A stretch of 61,764 bases of DNA, from contig SFKP01000006.1 of assembly GCA_004553715.1 (NCBI GenBank), forward strand, positions 1-61,764, written 5' to 3'. The notes below the pieces were generated by a model, which saw only the letters and a list, made by a program, of their open reading frames with translations, did no database searches and was not told the origin of the DNA. Position numbers and translations under genes: made by a program. How positions within the stretch are numbered: position 1 is the stretch's first letter; each line of letters starts with the position of its first letter. This DNA is from Clostridiales bacterium (GTDB lineage: Bacteria > Bacillota > Clostridia > TANB77 > CAG-508). Shown here in pieces: positions 18,198 to 27,186 of the stretch.

Positions 18198-20051
18198 ATG
18201 AAAACATTAGAAGAGATAAGAAAGATTAGAGAAGAAAAAAGAAAAGAATTAGATTTAAGAGTAAATTTAAAAGCAAACACTGTAGAAAAACATATATTAG
18301 TGTGTAGAGGAACAGGTTGTACTTCATCACATTCGCCACAAATAATAGAAAAATTTAGAGAAATAATAAAAGAAAAAAACATACAAAATGTAAAAGTAAT
18401 TCAAACAGGATGCTTTGGATTATGTAGTAAAGGGCCTATTGTTATAATAAGACCAGAAGATGTATTTTATTCAATGGTAAAACCAGAAGATTGTGAAGAA
18501 ATAATTAATACACATATTTTAGGTGGAAATCTAGTAGAAAGATTATTATGCAAAGATATTGATAAATCAGAAGTAAAAAGATTAGATGAACTTAATTTTT
18601 ATAAAAAGCAGAAAAGAATAGCATTAAAAAATTGTGGCATAATAGACCCAGAGAACATTGACGAATATATTGCTTTTGATGGATATAAAGCTTTAGAAAA
18701 AGTGCTATTTGAAATGACTGCTGAAGAAGTAATAAACCAAATTTCGGAATCTGGTTTAAGAGGAAGAGGTGGAGCAGGATTCCCAACAGGTAAAAAGTGG
18801 GAATTTACAAGAATTGCAAAAGGCACGCAAAAATATGTTGTTTGTAATGCAGATGAAGGAGATCCAGGAGCTTTTATGGATAGAAGCATATTAGAAGGAG
18901 ACCCACATTCTGTTATAGAAGCTATGATGATAGCAGGATATAGCATAGGAGCAGATAAAGGATATATTTATGTAAGAGCAGAGTATCCTATAGCAGTGCA
19001 AAGATTAAAAGTAGCAATAAATCAGGCAAGAGAATATGGAATCCTTGGAGAAAATATTTTTAATACAGGATTTAATTTTGATGTAGATGTAAGATTAGGA
19101 GCTGGAGCCTTTGTTTGTGGAGAAGAAACAGCTCTTCTAGAATCAATAGAAGGAAAAACAGGAAGACCAAGATTAAAACCACCATTTCCAGCAAATTATG
19201 GATTATGGGGAAAACCAACATTAATTAATAATGTGGAAACTTATGCGAATGTTACAAGAATAATACTAAATGGTGCAAAATGGTATAGTAGTATTGGTAC
19301 AGAAAAATCTAAAGGAACAAAGGTATTTGCACTTGGGGGAAATGTTGTAAATGTAGGATTAGTAGAAGTACCAATGGGTACAACTTTAAGAGAGATTGTT
19401 TTTGATATAGGTGGTGGAATACCAGGAGGGAAAGAATTTAAAGCAGCTCAAACAGGTGGACCTTCAGGAGGATGTATTCCAAAAGAGCATTTAGATATCC
19501 CAATAGATTATGAATCATTATCTGAAATAGGTTCTATGATGGGTTCAGGTGGACTTATCATAATGGATGATACAAAATGTATGGTAAATCTTGCAAAATT
19601 CTATTTAGGCTTTATTGTAGATGAATCTTGTGGAAAATGTACACCTTGTAGGATTGGTACAAAAAGAATGTTAGAAATATTAGAAAAAATAACAGAAGGA
19701 AAAGCAGATATGGAGGATTTAGAAAAATTAGAAAGACTAGCAGGAACTGTAAAAACTTCTTCTGTATGTGGATTAGGACAAACAGCACCAAATCCAGTGT
19801 TAAGTACACTTCGCTATTTTAGAGATGAATATTTAGAACATATTAAAAATAAAAATTGCCCAACAGGTGAATGTAAGGCACTTTCACACATGCAAATTAA
19901 TCCAGAAAAATGCAAAAAATGCGGACTTTGTGCTAGAAATTGCCCAGTAGGAGCAATTATAGGAAGCCGTGAAGAAGGATATAAAATAGATGTTGATAAA
20001 TGTATCAAATGTGGACTTTGCAAAAGCAAATGTAATTTTAAAGCTATATAA
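18198..20051 (+). CDS. hydB: Electron-bifurcating hydrogenase, NuoF-like flavoprotein HydB
   Basis: NAD- and FMN-binding subunit, 617 residues. Order of domains: N-terminal thioredoxin-like 2Fe-2S domain (CRGTGCTSSH, CFGLCSKGP), NuoF core with GRGGAGFPTGKKWEF and CNADEGDPGAFMDRSILEGD, the 4Fe-4S site ESCGKCTPCRIGT with SSVCGLGQ, and a C-terminal ferredoxin domain with two CxxCxxC motifs (CKKCGLCARNCP, CIKCGLCKSKC). This layout is that of HydB/HndC in Clostridia and Thermotoga. AGGAGG lies 5 bases before the ATG. It lies between hydC and hydA. Confidence 0.93.
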   Translation: MKTLEEIRKIREEKRKELDLRVNLKANTVEKHILVCRGTGCTSSHSPQIIEKFREIIKEKNIQNVKVIQTGCFGLCSKGPIVIIRPEDVFYSMVKPEDCEEIINTHILGGNLVERLLCKDIDKSEVKRLDELNFYKKQKRIALKNCGIIDPENIDEYIAFDGYKALEKVLFEMTAEEVINQISESGLRGRGGAGFPTGKKWEFTRIAKGTQKYVVCNADEGDPGAFMDRSILEGDPHSVIEAMMIAGYSIGADKGYIYVRAEYPIAVQRLKVAINQAREYGILGENIFNTGFNFDVDVRLGAGAFVCGEETALLESIEGKTGRPRLKPPFPANYGLWGKPTLINNVETYANVTRIILNGAKWYSSIGTEKSKGTKVFALGGNVVNVGLVEVPMGTTLREIVFDIGGGIPGGKEFKAAQTGGPSGGCIPKEHLDIPIDYESLSEIGSMMGSGGLIIMDDTKCMVNLAKFYLGFIVDESCGKCTPCRIGTKRMLEILEKITEGKADMEDLEKLERLAGTVKTSSVCGLGQTAPNPVLSTLRYFRDEYLEHIKNKNCPTGECKALSHMQINPEKCKKCGLCARNCPVGAIIGSREEGYKIDVDKCIKCGLCKSKCNFKAI

Positions 20052-20077
20052 AACTTGTATAAGAAAGGAGACTTTAA

Positions 20078-21826
20078 ATGTCTGAAAAAATAAAATTAAC
20101 CATTGATGGCAAAGAGGTAGAGGTAAATAGAGGTACAACAGTGCTTGAAGCAGCAAGAAAATTAAATATTGATATTCCAACGTTGTGTTTCCTAAAAGAA
20201 ATAAATCAAGCCGGAGATTGTAGGATGTGTATAGTAGAAATTGCAGGAAGAAGGGGATTTGTTCCATCTTGTATAACTATGGCAGAAGATGGAATGGAGG
20301 TAAAAACAAACACACCTGAACTTGAAGATTCAAGAAAGATTATGCTAGATTTAATATTATCTAGTCATAATAGAGATTGTTTAACTTGTGTAAGAAATGG
20401 AAATTGTGAACTTCAAGCATTAGCACAAAAGTATGGAGTAACAAATGTAGAATATGAAGGACAAAAGGTAAATGATTCAATTGATGAATTATCTCCATCA
20501 ATTGTAAGAGATAACAGTAAATGTATAATGTGCAAAAGATGTGTTGCAACATGTAAAAACATACAAGGGATATCTGCAATATCAGTTGCAGGAAGAGGAT
20601 TTGAATCTCATATAGCTACTGAAAACGAAAACAGTTTAAATGATGTAAATTGTACCTTTTGTGGGCAATGTATTGAAGCATGTCCCGTTGGAGCATTAAG
20701 AGAAAAAGACGATACTAAACTTGTATGGAGAAAATTAAGAGATAAAGATACATTTGTTGTAGTACAAACTGCCCCTGCAGTAAGAGTTGCACTTGGAGAA
20801 GAGTTTGGAATGGATATTGGAACAAATGTAGCAGGTAAAATGGTAACAGCTCTAAAAAATCTAGGATTTGATAGAGTATTTGATACAAATACAGGAGCAG
20901 ATTTAACAATTATGGAGGAGGCAAATGAATTTGTAGAAAGACTTACAAAAGGCGAAAATTTGCCTATGATAACATCTTGTAGCCCAGGATGGATAAGATT
21001 TATAGAGATGAACTACCCAGAACTATTGGATAATCTTTCTACTTGTAAATCTCCACATCAGATGTTTGGTGCAATATTAAAAAGCTATTATGCAAAAAAA
21101 GCAAATATAGATCCAAAGAAAATGTTTGTTGTATCAGTAATGCCATGCATCGCAAAAAAGTTCGAAAGATCAAGACCAGAAATGAGAAATGATGACTTAG
21201 ATAATGTTGATGCTGTTATAACAACGCGTGAATTAGCAAGAATGATAAAACAAGCAAATTTAGAATTCAAAAATTTAGAAGAAGGTGCATTTGATGACCC
21301 AATGGGAGAAGCAACAGGTGCTGGAGCAATATTTGGTACAACAGGAGGAGTTATGGAGGCAGCTCTTCGTACGGCGGCGGAAACAATAACAGGAAAAGAG
21401 CTCGACGAAATTGAATTCGAAGAAGTAAGAGGAGAAAAAGGCATAAAAAGAGCAACAATTGATATTGAAGGAAAGAAGATAAATATAGTTGTTGCGCATG
21501 GGTTATCTAATGCGAGAAAAATATTAGAAGAAATAAAACAAGGGAAAGCAGATTATCAATTTGTAGAAATAATGGCATGCCCAGGAGGATGTATTATGGG
21601 TGGAGGACAACCAATAGTAAATTCAAAAACAAGAAGTCAAGTTGATGTAAGAGCAAAAAGAGCAAATGCTCTATATGAAATAGATGAAAAAAGTAAAATT
21701 AGAAAATCACACGAAAATCCAGCAATAAAGAAACTATATTCAGAATTTTTAGAAAAACCAGGAAGCTATAGAGCACATAAATTACTTCATACTCATTATG
21801 AAAAAAGAGAAAAATACAATAAATAA
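20078..21826 (+). CDS. hydA: [FeFe] hydrogenase catalytic subunit HydA
   Basis: 582-residue hydrogen-activating subunit. N-terminal 2Fe-2S domain (CRMCIVEIAG), the His-Cys cluster (HNRDCLTCVRNGNCELQ), two 4Fe-4S sites (CIMCKRCVATCK, CTFCGQCIEACP), and the H-cluster motifs TSCSPGW, MPCIAKKFE and MACPGGCIMGGGQP. The L1 motif reads TSCSPGW where monomeric enzymes have TSCCPxW, as seen in multimeric bifurcating enzymes. Ends with the small-subunit-like region (SEFLEKPGS ... HKLLHTHY). AAGGAG precedes the ATG. Confidence 0.95.
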   Translation: MSEKIKLTIDGKEVEVNRGTTVLEAARKLNIDIPTLCFLKEINQAGDCRMCIVEIAGRRGFVPSCITMAEDGMEVKTNTPELEDSRKIMLDLILSSHNRDCLTCVRNGNCELQALAQKYGVTNVEYEGQKVNDSIDELSPSIVRDNSKCIMCKRCVATCKNIQGISAISVAGRGFESHIATENENSLNDVNCTFCGQCIEACPVGALREKDDTKLVWRKLRDKDTFVVVQTAPAVRVALGEEFGMDIGTNVAGKMVTALKNLGFDRVFDTNTGADLTIMEEANEFVERLTKGENLPMITSCSPGWIRFIEMNYPELLDNLSTCKSPHQMFGAILKSYYAKKANIDPKKMFVVSVMPCIAKKFERSRPEMRNDDLDNVDAVITTRELARMIKQANLEFKNLEEGAFDDPMGEATGAGAIFGTTGGVMEAALRTAAETITGKELDEIEFEEVRGEKGIKRATIDIEGKKINIVVAHGLSNARKILEEIKQGKADYQFVEIMACPGGCIMGGGQPIVNSKTRSQVDVRAKRANALYEIDEKSKIRKSHENPAIKKLYSEFLEKPGSYRAHKLLHTHYEKREKYNK

Positions 21827-21895
21827 AAAATATTATTTACAAAAACAAAAAAAGATTATATTATAATTATAGAAAAATTAGGAAGGAGAAGATAA

Positions 21896-23296
21896 ATGAC
21901 AGAAACAGAAAAATTAAAAGAATATTTATTTAATGAAAAAAAGTGCGGCTGGGACACAATATCAGAAGAAAAAAAGTTTGAGATAGACAAATTTTCTACC
22001 GAATATATGTATTTCTTAAATAAGTGTAAAACAGAAAGAGAATGCGCAGAATTCATAAAACAAATATTAGAAGAAAACGGATTTACCAATTTGAGAGATA
22101 AATTAGTTTTGCTTCCAGGAGATAAAGTTTACTATATGAATAGAAACAAAACTATTTATGCTGCTGTTATTGGAGAAAAACCAATAGAGGCAGGAATGAA
22201 CATAGTTGGATCACATATCGATTCTCCAAGATTAGATTTAAAACCAAACCCACTATATGAAGATATGGGCTTAGGATATTTAAAAACTCACTATTACGGA
22301 GGAATAAAGAAATATCAATGGACAGCAATTCCATTAAGTATTCATGGAGTATTTGTTAAAACAACAGGTGAAAAGATAGAAATAAAAATAGGAGAAGAAG
22401 AGAATGATCCTATATTTACAATTACAGACTTATTGCCACATTTGGCTCAAGAACAAATGGAAAAGAAGTTAAAAGATGGAATAGATGGAGAAAATTTAAA
22501 TTTACTTGTTGGCAGTGTTCCAATTGGCAATGAAACAATCTCTGAAAGAGTAAAATTAAATATTCTTAAAATATTAAATGACAAATATGGTATTGTAGAA
22601 AAAGATTTTATGAGTGCAGAGATAGAAATCGTACCAGCTTTTAGAGCAAGAAGCTTAGGTTTTGATAGAAGTATGGTGGCAGCTTATGGCCAAGATGATA
22701 GAGTATGTAGTTATTGTAATCTAAGAGCACTTTTAGAGGCTACAAAGCCAGAAAAAACTGCAGTTTCAATATTTGCAGACAAAGAAGAAATAGGAAGTAT
22801 GGGAAATACAGGAATGGAATCTCAAGTTTTTGATACATTTATTTCAGAATTGTTAAATAAAACAAATGAAAACAAACCAAATCTACTTCAAAAGGTATTT
22901 TGCAATTCTAAAATGTTATCAGCAGATGTAGATGCAGGAATGGACCCAATGTATTCAAATGTATCAGAAAAAAATAATAGTTCATATTTAGGACATGGAA
23001 TAGCTATGAACAAATACACAGGATCAAGAGGAAAAGCAGGAGCTTCTGATGCAAATGCTGAGTATGTTGCAGAAATAAGAAATATGTTAGAAAAAGCAAA
23101 TATAAAATATCAAATGGGTGAATTAGGGAAAGTAGATGAAGGTGGTGGAGGCACAATTGCATATATTTTAGCAAACAAAGGAATAGATGTTTTAGATTGT
23201 GGAGTACCAGTATTATCAATGCATGCACCTTATGAGGTGGTAAGCAAATTTGATATTTATGAATCATATAGGGCATATAAGGAGTTTTTTAAATAA
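21896..23296 (+). CDS. apeA: M18 family aminopeptidase
   Basis: Cytoplasmic zinc aminopeptidase that removes N-terminal residues from peptides. 466 residues, normal for the M18 branch annotated ApeA. Metal-ligand segments are visible: GSHIDSPRLDLKPNPLYED, GQDDRVCSY, FADKEEIGSMGNTGMES and SMHAPYEVVSKFD near the C-terminus. GGAAGGAG precedes the ATG. guaA follows after 20 bases, so the two may be co-transcribed. Confidence 0.92.
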   Translation: MTETEKLKEYLFNEKKCGWDTISEEKKFEIDKFSTEYMYFLNKCKTERECAEFIKQILEENGFTNLRDKLVLLPGDKVYYMNRNKTIYAAVIGEKPIEAGMNIVGSHIDSPRLDLKPNPLYEDMGLGYLKTHYYGGIKKYQWTAIPLSIHGVFVKTTGEKIEIKIGEEENDPIFTITDLLPHLAQEQMEKKLKDGIDGENLNLLVGSVPIGNETISERVKLNILKILNDKYGIVEKDFMSAEIEIVPAFRARSLGFDRSMVAAYGQDDRVCSYCNLRALLEATKPEKTAVSIFADKEEIGSMGNTGMESQVFDTFISELLNKTNENKPNLLQKVFCNSKMLSADVDAGMDPMYSNVSEKNNSSYLGHGIAMNKYTGSRGKAGASDANAEYVAEIRNMLEKANIKYQMGELGKVDEGGGGTIAYILANKGIDVLDCGVPVLSMHAPYEVVSKFDIYESYRAYKEFFK

Positions 23297-23316
23297 TAGA
23301 TTTAGGAGGAACAGAT

Positions 23317-24855
23317 TTGGCAGAAAAAGAACTAATATTAATAGTAAATTTTTATGGTCAATACAATCAATTAATTGCAAGAAGAGTAAGAGAATGTAAT
23401 GTATATTCTGAAATAGTGCCATATAAAATATCTATAGAAGAAATAAAAGCAAAAAATCCAAAAGGTATAATTTTTACAGGTGGACCTGCAAGTGTATATG
23501 AAGAAGGAGCACCTAAATGTGATAAAGAAATATTTAATTTAGGAATTCCAATACTTGGAATTTGCTATGGAATGCAACTTATGACAAATACTCTAAATGG
23601 AGAAGTTCAAAGGGCAAATAAAAGAGAATATGGAGAAACAAATGTACAAATAGATAATGATTCAAAGCTTTTCCAAGGACTAGAAGAAGAAAATATTTGC
23701 TTAATGAGTCATACGGATTTTGTAGCAAAAGTGCCAGAAGGTTTTAAAAAAATTGGAAGCACAGAAAACTGCCCAATTGCAGCAATGGAGAATGAAGAAA
23801 AAGGATTTTATGGAATTCAATTTCACCCTGAAGTAAATAACACAAAAAATGGTATAAAGATAATTAGAAATTTTATATATAGAGTTTGTAAATGTAAAGG
23901 TAATTGGACAATGTCTTCATTTACAGAAACAAAGATAAAAGAATTAAAAGAAAAGATTGGAGATAAAAAAGCCTTATGTGCATTATCTGGAGGAGTTGAT
24001 TCTTCTGTTGCGGCAGTTTTATTACATAAAGCAATAGGAAAAAACTTAACATGTATCTTCGTTGACCACGGACTACTTAGAAAAAACGAAGGAGACGAGG
24101 TAGAAGAAATCTTTAAGAATCAGTTTGATATTAATCTAATAAGAGTGAATGCTGAAGAGCAATTTTTAAATAAGCTACAAGGAGTAACTGACCCAGAAGA
24201 AAAAAGAAAAATAATAGGGGAAGAATTTATAAGAATCTTTGAAGCTGAGGCTAAAAAAATAGGTAAAGTAGATTACTTAGTACAAGGCACAATTTATCCA
24301 GATGTAATAGAAAGTGGACTTGGAGAGGCAGCTACAATAAAAAGCCATCATAATGTTGGTGGACTTCCAGAGCATGTAGATTTTACAGAAATTATTGAGC
24401 CTCTACGCGATTTATTCAAAGACGAAGTGCGTGTAGCTGGATTAGAATTAGGTATACCAGAAAATTTGGTGTATAGACAACCATTTCCAGGACCAGGCTT
24501 AGGAATAAGAGTAATTGGAGAATTAACAAAAGAAAAACTAGATATCTTAAGAGATGCAGATTATATATTTAGAGAAGAAGTAAAAAATGCAAATTTAGAT
24601 AAAGAACTAAACCAATATTTTGCAGTATTAACAAATATAAAAAGTGTTGGAGTTATGGGAGATTGTAGAACTTATGATTATACAATAGCTTTAAGAAGTG
24701 TAAAAACAACAGACTTTATGACAGCAACTTGGTCAAAAATTCCGTATGAAATATTGGAAAAAGTTTCCAGCAGAATTATAAATGAAGTAAAACATGTAAA
24801 TAGAGTTGTTTATGATATAACAAGTAAACCACCAGCAACAATAGAGTGGGAATAA
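23317..24855 (+). CDS. guaA: GMP synthase (glutamine-hydrolysing)
   Basis: Converts XMP to GMP using glutamine and ATP. N-terminal class I amidotransferase domain with the nucleophile in GICYGMQLM and the His-Glu pair in GIQFHPE; central ATP-pyrophosphatase loop SGGVDSS; C-terminal dimerisation domain ending KPPATIEWE, the usual GuaA end. 512 residues, normal. The start is TTG at 23317, six bases after AGGAGGA (23304-23310); no ATG is available nearby. Ends at the hairpin that overlaps the next gene's start signals. Confidence 0.96.
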   Translation: MAEKELILIVNFYGQYNQLIARRVRECNVYSEIVPYKISIEEIKAKNPKGIIFTGGPASVYEEGAPKCDKEIFNLGIPILGICYGMQLMTNTLNGEVQRANKREYGETNVQIDNDSKLFQGLEEENICLMSHTDFVAKVPEGFKKIGSTENCPIAAMENEEKGFYGIQFHPEVNNTKNGIKIIRNFIYRVCKCKGNWTMSSFTETKIKELKEKIGDKKALCALSGGVDSSVAAVLLHKAIGKNLTCIFVDHGLLRKNEGDEVEEIFKNQFDINLIRVNAEEQFLNKLQGVTDPEEKRKIIGEEFIRIFEAEAKKIGKVDYLVQGTIYPDVIESGLGEAATIKSHHNVGGLPEHVDFTEIIEPLRDLFKDEVRVAGLELGIPENLVYRQPFPGPGLGIRVIGELTKEKLDILRDADYIFREEVKNANLDKELNQYFAVLTNIKSVGVMGDCRTYDYTIALRSVKTTDFMTATWSKIPYEILEKVSSRIINEVKHVNRVVYDITSKPPATIEWE

Positions 24856-24873
24856 AAAATATTTTAATCATAT

Positions 24874-24912
24874 AAATCACCTTGTTTAATAATATTAAAC
24901 AAGGTGATTTTT
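24874..24912 (+). terminator. Perfect 17-bp hairpin: guaA terminator overlapping the next start site
   Basis: AAATCACCTTGTTTAAT (24874-24890) and its exact complement (24894-24910) flank a 3-base loop and end in TTTTT, a textbook terminator for guaA. The 3' arm contains AAGGTGAT, the only good ribosome binding site for GTG 24913, which starts directly after the T run. In any RNA running through, that site would be locked in the stem. Confidence 0.9.
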
Positions 24913-26139
24913 GTGAAGAAGAAAATAGCTATAATGCTAATATTTATACTTATTATGGTTTTGCCGTTTCAAATACTTGCACAAGATGATGAAGAAACAG
25001 ATTATATTTGGCTAAAGCAAGAGATTGAGATTGCACAAAATATAAAAGAACCTGTTATATATTCAAAATCAGCAGTAATATATGATAGAGGAAGCAAAAC
25101 CATATTATATGGTAAAAACGAACATGAAAGGTTGCCTATGGCTTCAACTACAAAGATTATGACAGCAATAATTTTAGTAGAAAATGTGAGTGATTTAAGC
25201 AAAGAAATTGAAGTAGTAAAAGAAGCAGCAATGGTGGGAGGGTCATCATTAGAATTGAAAACAGGAGATAAAATTACTTACGAAGGGCTTTTATATGGGC
25301 TATTATTGTGCTCTGGAAATGATGCTGCAGCACAAATTGCAATAAGTATGGCAGGAAGCATAGAAGAATTTGCAGACCTAATGAATGCAAAAGCCTATTC
25401 ATTAGGTTTAAAAGATACACATTTTATTACTCCACATGGATTAGATGAAGAAGGTCACTATACTACTGCTTATGAACTGGCTGTTATTGCAGACTACGCA
25501 TTAAATATGCAAAAAATTGCTGAAGTGGTTTCAACAAAAAATTATACAATAGCTGTAAATGGATACCCAAGAGCACTTACGAATACAAATGAATTATTAG
25601 GTTATTTAGAAGGAGTAAATGGAGTAAAAACGGGATTTACACATAATGCAGGCAGATGTTTAGTAACATCTGCTATAAGAGATAATTTTAATATAATAAC
25701 TGTTGTATTAGGAGCAGACACAAAAAAGATCAGAACAAGAGACTCAATTAATCTAATAGAATATGTATATAAAAACTATAAACTAATTAATTTAGAAGAT
25801 AGAGTAGAAGAGGCATATCAAAATTGGAAACTAGTAAACGAAAACAGAATAGAAATAACAAAAGGCATACCAACAAGCAAAATAGAAGTAAAACTTGGAA
25901 AAATCAAATATACGAAATATCCAATCAGAAAAGAAAGCTTAGAAAATATTAATATAGACATAAAAACATATAAATTAAAGCTAAACGCACCAGTAAAAGA
26001 AAACTACCAACTTGCAAACATCATAATAAGCATAGACAACAAAGAAATTATGAGAGTACCAATCGAAATAAAAAAAGAAATAGCAAAAAAAGGAATAAAA
26101 GAATATATAATTGAAACACTAGAACTGCTTTCAAATTAA
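24913..26139 (+). CDS. Serine-type D-Ala-D-Ala carboxypeptidase
   Basis: Low-molecular-weight penicillin-binding protein of the DacA/DacF (S11) family; trims the terminal D-Ala of peptidoglycan stem peptides outside the membrane. A signal peptide (MKKKIAIMLIFILIMVLPFQ) is followed by the active-site motifs MASTTK (SxxK), CSGND (SxN) and VKTGFT (KTG). The C-terminal domain matches PBP5-type domains; a classic amphipathic membrane anchor is not obvious. GTG 24913 is chosen because it gives a proper signal peptide and is 7-8 bases after AAGGTG; GTG 24904 is in frame but without a site. Expression may depend on the overlapping hairpin. Confidence 0.88.
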   Translation: MKKKIAIMLIFILIMVLPFQILAQDDEETDYIWLKQEIEIAQNIKEPVIYSKSAVIYDRGSKTILYGKNEHERLPMASTTKIMTAIILVENVSDLSKEIEVVKEAAMVGGSSLELKTGDKITYEGLLYGLLLCSGNDAAAQIAISMAGSIEEFADLMNAKAYSLGLKDTHFITPHGLDEEGHYTTAYELAVIADYALNMQKIAEVVSTKNYTIAVNGYPRALTNTNELLGYLEGVNGVKTGFTHNAGRCLVTSAIRDNFNIITVVLGADTKKIRTRDSINLIEYVYKNYKLINLEDRVEEAYQNWKLVNENRIEITKGIPTSKIEVKLGKIKYTKYPIRKESLENINIDIKTYKLKLNAPVKENYQLANIIISIDNKEIMRVPIEIKKEIAKKGIKEYIIETLELLSN

Positions 26140-26283
26140 AAAGACCAAGGGACACATTCAGACACTGGGACTTAAGTTTTTGTCTAGCAGTTTTCAGACA
26201 TTTCAGCAAAAAAAGAATATTTTTTTATTATATAGGAAAAGTACTGAAAGCACTGTATTTTTATTTTGAAAATTAAGACATAT
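26140..26283. other. Spacer with GGGAC-containing repeat-like sequence
   Basis: Directly after the carboxypeptidase stop lies CCAAGGGACACATTCAGACA followed by CTGGGACTTAAG. The paired GGGAC words recall, without matching, the tandem repeat after thrS. The rest is AT-rich with no gene or clear signal. Confidence 0.3.
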
Positions 26284-26327
26284 AAAAAACGATAAAATAT
26301 TGATATTTCAACATTTTATCGTTTTTT
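26284..26327. terminator. Bidirectional terminator between carboxypeptidase gene and tRNA genes
   Basis: AAAAAACGATAAAAT pairs with ATTTTATCGTTTTTT around a 14-base loop. Both ends carry A/T runs, so it can serve the plus-strand gene and the minus-strand tRNA genes. Confidence 0.8.
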
Positions 26328-26330
26328 GTT

Positions 26331-26405
26331 TGGAGGCGACACCCGGATTTGAACCGGGGAATCGGAGTTTTGCAGACTCGTGCCTTACCACTTGGCTATG
26401 TCGCC
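26331..26405 (-). tRNA. tRNA-Cys (anticodon GCA)
   Basis: On the minus strand the acceptor stem GGCGACA pairs with TGTCGCC, followed by discriminator U and encoded CCA. The anticodon stem-loop reads GAGTCTGCAAAACTC with anticodon GCA. GGTTCAAATCC forms the T loop. 75 bases including CCA. The U73 discriminator is as expected for cysteine. Confidence 0.95.
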
Positions 26406-26422
26406 ATAAATTCAAAAAAATG

Positions 26423-26498
26423 TGGAGCGGGAAACGGGGCTCAAACCCGCGACCTATGCCTTGGCAAGGCATCGCTCTATCAACTGAGCTATTCCCGC
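26423..26498 (-). tRNA. tRNA-Gly (anticodon GCC)
   Basis: On the minus strand the acceptor GCGGGAA pairs with TTCCCGC, with discriminator U and encoded CCA. The anticodon arm is TGCCTTGCCAAGGCA, anticodon GCC. D arm AGCTCAGTTGATAGAGC and T arm GCGGGTTTGAGCCCCGT are standard. It lies 17 bases upstream of tRNA-Cys, so the two are one transcript. Confidence 0.95.
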
Positions 26499-26519
26499 AT
26501 GAATTATAAAGCAATTATT

Positions 26520-26548
26520 ATAATAACAAAATAAATATAAAAAGTCAA
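26520..26548 (-). promoter_or_regulatory. Promoter of the tRNA-Gly/tRNA-Cys unit
   Basis: Minus-strand TTGACT (complement of 26543-26548) and TATTAT (complement of 26520-26525), 17-base spacer, about 20 bases before tRNA-Gly. Confidence 0.65.
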
Positions 26549-26583
26549 TACAAATTTACAAATAAAAACTGATTAAAGTTACA

Positions 26584-26714
26584 GTTCAGACTAGTTAATA
26601 TATAATCCGCTCCATCTTGCTGTCGGTTGGACATCTTCTTTTCTTAGGCTAAAGCTCGAAAAGAAAAGTGCAACCGACACGTGGAGTTACTAATTTGAAA
26701 ATTTAGGTCTGAAC
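26584..26714 (-). repeat. Dispersed palindromic repeat, copy C
   Basis: 131 bp, inverted relative to copies A and B. Ends GTTCAGAC and GTCTGAAC; inner arms GTCGGTTGGACATCTTCTTT and the near-complement ending AAGTGCAACCGAC. Sits between the divergent tRNA promoter and the promoter of the thioester-domain protein gene. Confidence 0.92.
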
Positions 26715-26861
26715 ATTAACTGGTTAAATATTAAATACAGCAGTTCTTTAAGAGATGCAGAAAAAGTTTTCTCCAATCTGAGGAGAAAAAAAGTACTATA
26801 TCCTGCAAGATAAAGTAATGCTATTAGCAAGTACAAAAGTGATATTTTTTTACATAATCTG

Positions 26862-26890
26862 TTGAAAAAAACGGTGAAATGTAGTATAAT
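26862..26890 (+). promoter_or_regulatory. Promoter of the thioester-domain surface protein gene
   Basis: TTGAAA at 26862-26867 and TATAAT at 26885-26890 with a 17-base spacer. It predicts a leader of about 290 bases before ATG 27187. Confidence 0.75.
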
Positions 26891-26896
26891 AAATGC

Positions 26897-27180
26897 GTGT
26901 AGAGATTATGAAATTCTAAAAAACGACATTTTTATACAAAAAATTCAAATAATCTCTAAAGCATACGGAAATAAAGAAAAACAATATGTTATTTGAGAAA
27001 ACAGCTAAAATGTTATGCAAATGTCATATTTAAATATACAAATGAATATTTTTTTTGATAGCGTATTTCCTTAAGTAATTTTTTACTTATATAAATATAA
27101 TATGTGCGAGAAACCAATTTATGCTATTGAAAAATATAAAAAAATCAATATAATTAATATAATATATATATAAGGAAGGT
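26897..27180 (+). promoter_or_regulatory. Long untranslated leader of the surface protein gene
   Basis: About 290 bases without a gene between promoter and start. At its very 5' end TAGAGATTA (26900-26908) pairs with TAATCTCTA (26950-26958). I see no known riboswitch consensus, and no T-run terminator. The length alone suggests RNA-level control; this is inference. Confidence 0.35.
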
Positions 27181-27186
27181 ATGTGT

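Noticed and set aside
26300..26534. Open frames on both strands across 26300-26534
   Set aside because: They lie over the tRNA-Cys and tRNA-Gly genes, whose structure explains the sequence.
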